Shown here one piece after another: positions 1 through 6,354 of a DNA stretch of 15,412 nt (the stretch's first letter is position 1; each line of letters opens with the position of its first letter). Below the pieces are notes generated by a model. It did no database searches. It was not told where the DNA came from and saw only the letters and a program-made list of their open reading frames with translations. Source of the DNA: Pseudomonadota bacterium (GTDB lineage Bacteria; Pseudomonadota; Alphaproteobacteria; Caulobacterales; Caulobacteraceae); assembly GCA_023409795.1 (NCBI GenBank), contig JAEYQX010000042.1, positions 1 to 15,412 of the forward strand, read 5' to 3'. The translations under genes were made by a program, and so were the position numbers.

Positions 1-10
1 GACAGACACC

Positions 11-418
11 ATGCCGACATCCGCAGCCTACCGGGCCGGGGGCCTCTTACTGGCGGTGGCCAGTCTTCTGGTCGCCTCACCGCTGGTGGCCGAAGCCCCG
101 TCCAGCAGCCTGACGGTCGAGATCGACCGCTCGACCCGCCTGACCCTGCGCGGCCCGGCCAGCTCGATCATCGTGGCCAACCCGCGGGTGGCCGATGTCA
201 CCCTGACCGACGCCAGCACCCTGTTCGTGACGGGCAAGGGCTATGGCTCGACCGAGATCATCGCCATGGATGCCGCCGGCCGCACCCTGCTGCAGACCCA
301 GGTCATCGTGGGCGGGGCGTCGACCGGCTCGGTGCGGCTGTGGCGCGGGGCCCAGGTGACCGACGTGGCCTGCGGCACCACCTGCTCGCCCAGCCAGCGC
401 CCGGACGCCGGACAGTAG
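11..418 (+). CDS. Stand-alone CpaC/RcpA N-terminal-type pilus assembly protein, secreted
   Basis: The 135-residue protein starts with a signal peptide (hydrophobic run about 11-26, likely cleavage after the alanines at 27-29). The rest is essentially one domain, about 33-103, of the kind found at the N terminus of CpaC/RcpA secretins (Pfam 'pilus formation protein N-terminal'). The visible hallmarks are VANPRVADVTLTD (55-67) and LFVTGKGYGSTEII (71-84). In full secretins this periplasmic domain is followed by the secretin pore; here the chain ends after a short tail with two cysteines (121, 125), so it cannot form a channel itself. A role as a periplasmic partner of the Tad/Cpa pilus is inferred from the domain and from the two pseudopilin genes just downstream (10 bp gap). 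Only 10 bases precede the ATG, with no clear ribosome binding site, so the start is reasonable but not proven. Confidence 0.85.
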   Translation: MPTSAAYRAGGLLLAVASLLVASPLVAEAPSSSLTVEIDRSTRLTLRGPASSIIVANPRVADVTLTDASTLFVTGKGYGSTEIIAMDAAGRTLLQTQVIVGGASTGSVRLWRGAQVTDVACGTTCSPSQRPDAGQ

Positions 419-428
419 GGCCGACGCC

Positions 429-962
429 ATGGCGGGCACCAGGCCAGCACGATCATCGGGGCGCAGGGCGCGGCGCAAGGGCTCGGCTGCGGTCGAGTTT
501 GCCCTGGTCGCCCTGCCCTTCTTCGGCCTGATCCTGGCCACGCTCGAGGTCGGGGCCATCCTGCTGACCGATGCGGTGCTGGAGACCGCCACCGCTGATG
601 CCGGGCGTCAGGTCCGCACCGGCCAGGCCCAGCTGCAGAAGATCACGCCCGAGGCCCTGAAGGCGCGCCTGTGCTCGAACATGAGCCTGTTCTCCTACGA
701 CTGCAGCAACCGCGCCCACATCGATATCCGCACCGTGGACACCTATACCTCGCCCCTGGTGCCCGATCCGCTGGAGAATGGCACCTTCGACCCCTCGGTC
801 ATGGACTACCAGCCCGGCAGCCCCGGCGACTATGTCATGGTGCGGGTCTGGTACGAGCACCCGGTCGCGACCCCCTTCATGGCCCAGGCCCTGGCCCGCA
901 CCACCGACCATAAGGTGATGCTGACCACCTCCCTGGCCTTCCGCAACGAGCCCTATCTGTGA
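429..962 (+). CDS. TadE-family minor pseudopilin
   Basis: A 177-residue protein of the TadE-like family (minor pilins of the Tad/Flp/Cpa type IVc pilus). A basic leader (residues 1-17, rich in Arg) is followed by KG/SAAVEFALVALPF. This is a prepilin-peptidase site with cleavage after Gly18 and the conserved Glu at mature position +5 (Glu23), running into a single membrane helix at about 20-47. The rest is a periplasmic domain with two cysteines (82 and 92) that could form a disulfide. It probably acts in the pilus tip or base after processing by the TadV/CpaA peptidase. An AGGG about 8 bases before the ATG supports the start. Its stop overlaps the GTG start of the next pseudopilin by 4 bases (GTGA), so the two are translationally coupled. 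Whether it corresponds to TadE, TadF or Caulobacter CpaJ/CpaK cannot be settled by eye. Confidence 0.88.
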   Translation: MAGTRPARSSGRRARRKGSAAVEFALVALPFFGLILATLEVGAILLTDAVLETATADAGRQVRTGQAQLQKITPEALKARLCSNMSLFSYDCSNRAHIDIRTVDTYTSPLVPDPLENGTFDPSVMDYQPGSPGDYVMVRVWYEHPVATPFMAQALARTTDHKVMLTTSLAFRNEPYL

Positions 963-1513
963 AGCGCGCCCTGTCACGGTGGCTGTTAGCCTTTGGCCAG
1001 GATCGACGGGGCCTGGCGGCGGTCGAGTTCGCCCTGATCGCCCCGATCATGATCCTGATCTATTTCGGCATGACCGAGTTTTCGCAGGCCTACATGGCCA
1101 ACCGGCGCGCCAACCACACCGCCTCGATCGTCGCCGACCTGGTGGCCCAGAGCGAGACCACCTCAACACAAGACCTGGCCAAGGCCTTCGAGATCGGCAG
1201 CGTCATCATGCGCCCCTTCTCGGCCCAGACCCTGTCGATCCGCGTCACCAGCCTGACGATGGATTCCTCGGGCCGGGCGGTCATTGACTGGAGCAAGAGC
1301 CAGGGCACGCACCTGGCCCCGCTGACGCGCGGCGCGACCGTGAACGACCTGCCCACCGGCCTGATCGCGCCCGGCGAAAGCCTGATCATGGGCGAGACCC
1401 ATTTCGTCTATGAGTCCAGTGCGGCCAACGTCATCGGCCGGCCGCTGAACTTTACCCGCAGCTACTACCTGCGCCCGCGCGTGGTCGAGCGGGTCAACTG
1501 CTCGGACTGCTGA
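959..1513 (+). CDS. TadE/TadG-family pseudopilin
   Basis: A 184-residue second TadE-like protein with the same architecture as its upstream neighbour: basic leader, RG/LAAVEFALIAP cleavage site (Gly18, with Glu23 at mature +5), membrane helix about 19-44, then a periplasmic domain ending in VNCSDC. It starts with GTG inside the stop codon of the upstream gene, which favours coupled translation and stoichiometric production. It lacks the large von Willebrand-type domain of full TadG/CpaL proteins, so it is a short TadE/TadF-like minor pilin. The last 20 bases overlap the 3' end of the convergent pabB gene. Confidence 0.87.
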   Translation: MKRALSRWLLAFGQDRRGLAAVEFALIAPIMILIYFGMTEFSQAYMANRRANHTASIVADLVAQSETTSTQDLAKAFEIGSVIMRPFSAQTLSIRVTSLTMDSSGRAVIDWSKSQGTHLAPLTRGATVNDLPTGLIAPGESLIMGETHFVYESSAANVIGRPLNFTRSYYLRPRVVERVNCSDC

Positions 1514-2879
1514 CCAGGGCCTGCTTCAGGGCGCTGATCTTGGCCTCGGTTTCCAGGCGTTCGCTGCGCGGGTCGCTGTCGGCGACGATCCCGGCCCCGG
1601 CCTGGGCGCGCCAGGCCCAGCCGTCGCCGTCCTGCTCGAAGCTGGCCGTGCGGATCAGGACCGAGCCCGTCATGGCCCCGTCGCCCCTCAGATTCACCCC
1701 GAACAGGGACCCGCACCAGGCCCCGCGCGGAGCCTCATGGCGGGCGATGACCTTCATGGCCTGGTGCTTGGGTGCCCCGGTAATGGAGCCGGGCGGGAAG
1801 CTGGCCTCCAGCACCTCGGCCACCCCGGCACCCTCCTGGGCGCGGGCCGTCACCGTCGAGACCAGGTGATGGACGTTGGGATGGTGCTCGACCTCGAACA
1901 GCCGTTCCACCGCCACCGAGCCGGGCACGGCGGCCCGGGCCAGGTCATTGCGCATCAGGTCGACGATCATCAGGTTCTCGGCGCGGTCCTTGGCGCAGTC
2001 GGCCAGGTCCTGGGCCAGGGCCTGGTCCCGGCCCGGGTCCGCGTCGCGCGGGCGCGTGCCCTTGATCGGGCGCGTCTCGATCCGGCCCGTGGTTTGGTCA
2101 AAGGTCAGGAAGAGCTCGGGCGAGTTGGACACCACGGCCCGGTCGTCCAGACGCCAGAAGGCCCCATAGGCCGAGCCGTTCTGGCCGGACAGGCGCTCGA
2201 AGACGGCAAAGGGATCGCATCCGTCGGACAGCCGCCCCGACCAGGCGCGGGCGATATTGGCCTGGAACAGTTCACCGGCGGCAATGCGCTCGACCACGTC
2301 GGCCACGGCGGCCTCATAGGCCTGGTCAGAGGTTTCGGCCGCAAAGGCCGGCGAAGGTGCGTCGGGCAGGTCGGCCCCTCCGGCGACGGCCTGGTCGAAC
2401 CAGGATCGGGCCCGGGCGATCTCCGCGTCCGCCGTGGCCAGGTCATGACCCCAGCCCAGAAGCTCGACCTGCTGTTCCTGGTGGTCAAAGGCCACAAGCG
2501 CGGGATAGCGCGCCAGCATCAGGTCCGGCCAGACCTGGGGCCGCGGGCCGGTCGCCGGGCGCGCCCCGGCGTCATAGCTCATCAGGCCGACCACGGCGCC
2601 GCACAGCGGCTCCATCCGGCGCAGGGCGGCAAAGGGCGCAGCCTGGCTGACCGGCACGACCTGGATGTGATCGGGCTCGCAGGCGACGAAGGACCAGCGT
2701 CCGCCATGGGCCATGGGATTGCCACCCCCGGCCAGAAGCGCCACCACGCCCGCCCGGTCGCGCAAGGCGCGGGCCACGTCCAGCGGTTCTTTCCAGCCCA
2801 GAGTCTCGCGTCGATGCACGGGTGCCGTCAGGCCACCTTCGAGCACCAACACACCACGACCATCATCCCGGACTTGCAT
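1494..2879 (-). CDS. pabB: Aminodeoxychorismate synthase component I (PabB)
   Basis: Converts chorismate plus ammonia (supplied by a PabA glutaminase) to 4-amino-4-deoxychorismate, the first step toward p-aminobenzoate and folate. From the chosen start it has 461 residues, close to E. coli PabB (453). The N-terminal anthranilate-synthase-I-like domain is followed by the chorismate-binding domain, with GELFQANI (202-209), PIKGTRPRD (271-279), the ENLMIVDLMRNDL helix (301-313) and PPGSITGAPK (362-371). The lysine of PIKGT (Lys273, equivalent to E. coli Lys274) marks PabB; TrpE has alanine there. The frame is open for 26 more codons, to an ATG at 2957. I chose the ATG at 2879 because AAGGA lies 8 bases upstream and the numbering then matches E. 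coli; 2888 is a third option. No PabA or PabC domain is fused and neither gene is in the window. Confidence 0.93.
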   Translation of the reverse strand: MQVRDDGRGVLVLEGGLTAPVHRRETLGWKEPLDVARALRDRAGVVALLAGGGNPMAHGGRWSFVACEPDHIQVVPVSQAAPFAALRRMEPLCGAVVGLMSYDAGARPATGPRPQVWPDLMLARYPALVAFDHQEQQVELLGWGHDLATADAEIARARSWFDQAVAGGADLPDAPSPAFAAETSDQAYEAAVADVVERIAAGELFQANIARAWSGRLSDGCDPFAVFERLSGQNGSAYGAFWRLDDRAVVSNSPELFLTFDQTTGRIETRPIKGTRPRDADPGRDQALAQDLADCAKDRAENLMIVDLMRNDLARAAVPGSVAVERLFEVEHHPNVHHLVSTVTARAQEGAGVAEVLEASFPPGSITGAPKHQAMKVIARHEAPRGAWCGSLFGVNLRGDGAMTGSVLIRTASFEQDGDGWAWRAQAGAGIVADSDPRSERLETEAKISALKQALVSSPSS

Positions 2880-2933
2880 CCGACGCATCCTTAATACTGC
2901 ATCGCGCGACCTTGGAAATGTGCCTGAAATTGG

Positions 2934-2952
2934 GCGATCGTGCGGATCGCAC
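2934..2952. repeat. Overlapping inverted repeats between regulator gene and pabB
   Basis: Two mutually exclusive hairpins share the same bases: GCGATC-gtgcg-GATCGC (2934-2950) and GTGCG-gat-CGCAC (2940-2952). They lie in the 99-bp gap between the end of the regulator gene and the start of pabB, both transcribed leftward. They could be a weak terminator for the upstream unit or an operator or leader structure for pabB. No proper T-run follows, and the stems are short enough to occur by chance in GC-rich DNA. Confidence 0.3.
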
Positions 2953-2978
2953 GTCATGACTGATGTTCGCGGCTAATG

Positions 2979-3296
2979 CTAGCGCTCGGTGACCAAAAGT
3001 TGCATCGCATCCAGATATTTCACGAAGGCGTCACGTCCGGCCCCGGTCATCACGGCGCGCGTCAGGGGCCTTCGTCCCTGGAAACTCTTGGTGACCTCGA
3101 CAAAGCCCGCGTCTTCCAGCTTCCGCAGATGCACGGATAAATTGCCGTCCGTCGTCTGTAGCCGCGCCTTGAGCGTGTTGAAGTCGGCCATGCCCGCGCC
3201 CGACAGATAGGCCATGATGCCCAGGCGAATCCGGCCGTGGATGACCTCGTCGATCCGGTTGATGTCAAAGCTGTTAGTCCCCGCAGCGTCCGCCAT
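2979..3296 (-). CDS. Small winged-helix transcriptional regulator (HTH_34 / MarR-ArsR-like)
   Basis: A 105-residue protein that is essentially one winged-helix DNA-binding domain of the type annotated 'winged helix DNA-binding domain' (HTH_34). The domain spans about 18-95. The recognition-helix region TTDGNLSVHLRKLEDAG (48-64) is followed by the wing VTKSFQGRRPLTRAVMT (68-84). It has no effector-binding domain and no metal-binding cysteine cluster, so the signal it senses cannot be read from the sequence. Its ATG lies 4 bases after the stop of the membrane-protein gene, with AGAGGTGA upstream as ribosome binding site, so the two genes form one transcription unit. Regulators of this type often sit beside membrane-protein genes. 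Autorepression at the palindrome upstream of the unit is inferred. Confidence 0.82.
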   Translation of the reverse strand: MADAAGTNSFDINRIDEVIHGRIRLGIMAYLSGAGMADFNTLKARLQTTDGNLSVHLRKLEDAGFVEVTKSFQGRRPLTRAVMTGAGRDAFVKYLDAMQLLVTER

Positions 3297-3300
3297 CAGA

Positions 3301-3921
3301 TCACCTCTGCCGGCTCTGCCGCATCAGGATGATGCCCGGGACCAGGGCGAACACCAGGATGCCCGCCGCATAGGCCAGCCACACAAAAGGCGTGCTGATC
3401 ATGATGGCGATTAGGGGTGCGGCGATCCAGGCGCCGATGGCCAGTCGCCACTGCCAGGCCTGGCGGCTCATGGTCGCGGAGACTGCCCAGCCCGTGCCAT
3501 ACAGGGCAAAGATCAGTGACGGGAAGACCAGGGCCAGGACCGGGTTCTGGACCTGATAGGCCACGATCCCTATCGACAGCGACATGACAAAGCTGGCCAG
3601 CCCGACCCCCATCCAGGCCGAGCCGGTGGCTTGGTTGACCGGTGACAGGGCCCCGGGCTTGCGGTCCACCGCGCGGATCTGGACTACCAGGCTCGCAATG
3701 AAGACCACCATGGCCGAGCCCCAGACCACCAGATAAGCCACGGGCGGCAGACGCAGGATGCCATAATCGATCAGGAAGTGGATAGCGGCGGCCAGGCCAA
3801 AGACCAGTCCGGCGGCTACCAGTATGGCCCCGCCAACCAGGGGTGTATGGCGGCCTTCATCGGCCAAGGCCCGCAAATAGGCGATGTCGTCCTGCACCGA
3901 ACGCACTTGATCCTGCATCAT
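3301..3921 (-). CDS. Six-helix integral membrane protein of unknown function
   Basis: A 206-residue protein whose family I do not recognise. A polar N-terminal stretch of about 27 residues (QVRSVQDDIAYLRALADEG, helical) precedes six predicted membrane helices at about 28-50, 59-82, 101-123, 127-149, 158-175 and 177-199; it ends in a basic tail (RQSRQR). No transporter signature, metal site or enzymatic motif is visible. It is the first gene of a two-gene unit with the winged-helix regulator, which suggests its level is controlled by that regulator. GGGAG lies 9 bases upstream of the ATG at 3921; the next codon is also ATG (3918), which would shorten it by one residue. Confidence 0.78.
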   Translation of the reverse strand: MMQDQVRSVQDDIAYLRALADEGRHTPLVGGAILVAAGLVFGLAAAIHFLIDYGILRLPPVAYLVVWGSAMVVFIASLVVQIRAVDRKPGALSPVNQATGSAWMGVGLASFVMSLSIGIVAYQVQNPVLALVFPSLIFALYGTGWAVSATMSRQAWQWRLAIGAWIAAPLIAIMISTPFVWLAYAAGILVFALVPGIILMRQSRQR

Positions 3922-3963
3922 CTCGTCAATCTCCCTCTCCTGTCATCCGACGATGCGTGAAGG

Positions 3964-3990
3964 ACTTTATGTTGTAAAGTGCTTTTTATG
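3964..3990. promoter_or_regulatory. Palindromic candidate operator in divergent intergenic region
   Basis: ACTTTATGTTGTAAAGT (3964-3980) is an inverted repeat with perfect 6-base arms and a 5-base spacer. It runs into a further half-site, CTTTTTATG (3982-3990), giving a second overlapping palindrome AAAG-tg-CTTT (3976-3985). It lies in the 103-bp gap between the divergent membrane-protein/regulator unit and the methyltransferase gene, in an AT-rich patch that stands out from the GC-rich surroundings. The natural inference is a binding site for the winged-helix regulator encoded at 2979-3296, overlapping its own promoter and perhaps that of the methyltransferase. I could not place convincing -35 and -10 boxes. 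Confidence 0.5.
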
Positions 3991-4024
3991 AGACCCGGCC
4001 GTTTGGCTGTTCTACGCCTTGGCC

Positions 4025-4777
4025 ATGAGAACCGCGTTTCATCACATCGCCTACCAGCCGCTGGACATCTGCAATGCCCTGTCGTGGTCCAGCCTGGAGG
4101 CCGCGCTGCGGCAGGCTGGTCTGCAGGCCGGCCGGAGGCTGCTCGACATCGGCTGCGGCTATGGCCAGGCCTCGATCCGGGTGGCGCAAAGCTTTGACGC
4201 CGTCGCGGTGACGGCGGTCGAGATGGATCCCGTCATGGCCGAGGGAGCCCGCTCGCGCATAGCCCAGGCGGGGCTGGAGCCTCGCATCAGCCTGCGCCGC
4301 GAGCCGTCGGTCCGGACGCTGGAGGCCAGCGCGCCCTTCGACGTCATCCTGGCGCTGGGGACGACCCAGCCGGCGGGCCCGGGCCTGCGAGAGCCGCGCG
4401 ATGTCTTTGCCGCCCTGGGCCAGCACCTGGTGCCCGGCGGCGCGCTGGTCTGGGGGGACCTGACCTGGACCGCCGAGCCGTCAGAGCCCCTGCGGATGCT
4501 GGTGGAAAGCGGCGGCTATTATGTCGATCACCAGGCCTGGCAGGCGGCGGCCCGCGCGGCGGGCCTTGAGGTGCTGTCGGCCCGCCTGTCGGACGCGACG
4601 GAGTGGGGTCCCTATCGCCAGGGCATGGACCAGGCCGTCAACGGGTGGCTTGACGACCATCCCGACCACCCGGACGCCGCCGCCGTGGCCTCGTCGGCCC
4701 AGAGGGTCCGGATGATGTTCGACTTCGGGGCCGACTGCCTGGGCTTTGGCCTCTATGTCTTCAGGCGTCCGGACTGA
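4025..4777 (+). CDS. Class I SAM-dependent methyltransferase
   Basis: A 250-residue Rossmann-fold methyltransferase. Motif I is LLDIGCGYGQ (39-48), the S-adenosylmethionine-binding glycine loop; the acidic residue closing strand 2 is in AVEMD (64-68); FDVILALGTT (105-114) corresponds to motif IV, and the post-motif segment LVPGGALVWGDLTW follows. The general layout resembles small-molecule and cyclopropane-synthase-like methyltransferases, but nothing in the C-terminal half identifies the acceptor substrate. I chose the ATG at 4025; a TTG two codons earlier (4019) is possible, and neither has a clear ribosome binding site. An in-frame stop at 3989 rules out anything longer. It stands alone, divergent from the regulator unit and convergent with amn. 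Confidence 0.85.
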   Translation: MRTAFHHIAYQPLDICNALSWSSLEAALRQAGLQAGRRLLDIGCGYGQASIRVAQSFDAVAVTAVEMDPVMAEGARSRIAQAGLEPRISLRREPSVRTLEASAPFDVILALGTTQPAGPGLREPRDVFAALGQHLVPGGALVWGDLTWTAEPSEPLRMLVESGGYYVDHQAWQAAARAAGLEVLSARLSDATEWGPYRQGMDQAVNGWLDDHPDHPDAAAVASSAQRVRMMFDFGADCLGFGLYVFRRPD

Positions 4778-4787
4778 GGCCTGGCAG

Positions 4788-4821
4788 CAAAACCCCCTCA
4801 CCGGCCGGGCCGATGAGGGGG
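4788..4821 (-). terminator. Intrinsic terminator of amn
   Basis: CCCCCTCA (4793-4800) pairs with TGAGGGGG (4814-4821), and the loop itself contains a second pairing (CGGCC/GGCCG), giving a long GC-rich hairpin. Read on the minus strand it is followed at once by TTTT (complement of 4789-4792) and lies about 25 bases after the amn stop. On the plus strand no T-run follows, so it is oriented for amn, though the hairpin may also slow transcription from the convergent methyltransferase gene. Confidence 0.75.
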
Positions 4822-4845
4822 CAGGGGTTCAGGTCCGCGGACGGA

Positions 4846-6291
4846 TCAGCGGAACGGCGGCTCGTCAAAGGCGCGCAGCTTGCGCGAGTGCAGGCTGGCC
4901 CCTTCGGCGCGCAGCAGGTCCACGGCCTGGATACCGATCTGCAGGTGCTCGGAAATGGCCCCCTCATAGAAGCGGTTGGCCTGGCCCGGCAGCTTGATCT
5001 CGCCGTGCAGCGGCTTGTCCGAGACGCACAGCAGGGTGCCGTAGGGAACGCGGAAGCGATAGCCCTGGGCCGCGATGGTGGCGCTTTCCATGTGGATGGC
5101 GACGGCGCGGCTCTGGTTAAAGCGAAGCGCCGACTTGGTGTAGCGCAACTCCCAGTTGCGGTCGTCGGTCGTGACCACGGTGCCGGTGCGCAGGCGCTTC
5201 TTCACCTCTTCGCCCGGTGCGCCCGAGACCAGCTTGGTCGCGTCATAGAGGGCGCGCTGGACCTCGGCGATCGAGGGGACGGGGATGTCGGCGGGCAGGA
5301 CGGCATCCAGCACGTGGTCATCGCGCAGGTAGGCGTGGGCCAGGACATAGTCGCCAATGGTCTGGCTGCCGCGCAGGCCGCCGCAGTGGCCGATCATCAT
5401 CCAGACGTGGGGGCGCATGACGGCCAGGTGGTCGCAGATGGTCTTGGCGTTGGACGGGCCGACGCCGATGTTGACCAGGGTGATGCCCTGGCCATCCTTG
5501 CGGGTCAGGTGATACGCGGGCATCTGGTGCTTGCGCCAGGCCGAGTCCATCACCGCGGCCTCGGGGTTCGGCGTGTCCCGGGTCACGATCACCCCGCCTG
5601 CACAGGTCAGGCTGTCATAGGGGCTGTCCGGCTTCTTCAGCTCGGCCGCCGCCCAGCGCACGAACTCATCGACATAGCGATTGTAGTTGGTGAACAGGAT
5701 GAAGGACTGGACCGCCTCGACCGGGGTGCCGGTGTAGTGGCGCAGGCGCGCCAGCGAGAAGTCCGTGCGCAGGCCATCGAACTGGGCCAGCGGGAACTCC
5801 TTGCCCAGGTCAAACAGGCCGTCCGAGATCTCGTCGCCGATGTGGGCCAGCTCGGTGGTCGGGAACCAGCGGGCGATCGCCGCCGTCATCGAGCTGTCCA
5901 GGGCCACGCCCGAGCCATCGAGCACATAGGGGAAGGGGATTTCCTGGTCCGACGGCGCCACCTCGAAGCGGGCGTCGTATTCATTGGCCAGGAGGGTCAG
6001 CTGTTCCAGCAGATAGGTCCGGAACAGGTCGGGCCGCGTGATCGTCGTCGTATAGACGCCCGGTCGCGACAGGCGGCCAAAGGCACGGGTTTCCAGATCC
6101 TGGGGACGGTCGCCGAACCAGCTGATGGTCAGGCGGGGATAGGCAAACAGGCCGTTGGCGCGGGCTTCGGAATCGGCGCGCTCGCCGGTTTCGATGAAGC
6201 GCTTGACCGCATCACGCAGGTTGGCAACGGATTGGTTATAAAGGGCTTCGAGGCGGTCCAGCGCCGCCTGGGGCGTCATCTTCTCTGTCAT
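4846..6291 (-). CDS. amn: AMP nucleosidase
   Basis: Hydrolyses AMP to adenine and ribose 5-phosphate in the cytoplasm, a route for adenylate pool control and purine salvage. At 481 residues it is full length (E. coli Amn is 484). The N-terminal AMP-nucleosidase-specific domain (about 10-180) is followed by a phosphorylase-like catalytic domain (about 228-460) with NIGVGPSNAKT (274-284), GHCGGLRG (301-308), the substrate-binding AIHMESATIA (398-407) and SDKPLHGEIK (424-433), in which Asp425 is the expected catalytic acid. AGAGGA about 6 bases before the ATG gives a strong start. It is followed by its own intrinsic terminator. The hydrolase-like lipoprotein gene ends 63 bp upstream on the same strand, so co-transcription is possible. 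Confidence 0.96.
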   Translation of the reverse strand: MTEKMTPQAALDRLEALYNQSVANLRDAVKRFIETGERADSEARANGLFAYPRLTISWFGDRPQDLETRAFGRLSRPGVYTTTITRPDLFRTYLLEQLTLLANEYDARFEVAPSDQEIPFPYVLDGSGVALDSSMTAAIARWFPTTELAHIGDEISDGLFDLGKEFPLAQFDGLRTDFSLARLRHYTGTPVEAVQSFILFTNYNRYVDEFVRWAAAELKKPDSPYDSLTCAGGVIVTRDTPNPEAAVMDSAWRKHQMPAYHLTRKDGQGITLVNIGVGPSNAKTICDHLAVMRPHVWMMIGHCGGLRGSQTIGDYVLAHAYLRDDHVLDAVLPADIPVPSIAEVQRALYDATKLVSGAPGEEVKKRLRTGTVVTTDDRNWELRYTKSALRFNQSRAVAIHMESATIAAQGYRFRVPYGTLLCVSDKPLHGEIKLPGQANRFYEGAISEHLQIGIQAVDLLRAEGASLHSRKLRAFDEPPFR

Positions 6292-6354
6292 GGCTTCCTC
6301 TAGCCGAAAACCTTGTCCTTGGCGAGGCGTCTGCGACCCGTTTGGGAAACGACC

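Noticed and set aside
1494..2879. Assignment of pabB as anthranilate synthase trpE
   Set aside because: The lysine in PIKGT is diagnostic for aminodeoxychorismate or related synthases; TrpE carries alanine there, and no trp genes are nearby.
1737..2894. 385-codon plus-strand open frame opposite pabB
   Set aside because: The product is of shadow type, and the minus strand carries PIKGT and the other chorismate-binding motifs.
2880..2957. Longer PabB start at 2957 (26 extra residues)
   Set aside because: The extra residues do not look like the PabB family, the ribosome binding site favours 2879, and the shorter form aligns the catalytic lysine with E. coli numbering. It is not excluded.
4813..6303. 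496-codon plus-strand open frame opposite amn
   Set aside because: The minus strand is a full-length AMP nucleosidase with all family motifs, a strong ribosome binding site and a terminator; the plus frame is its mirror.
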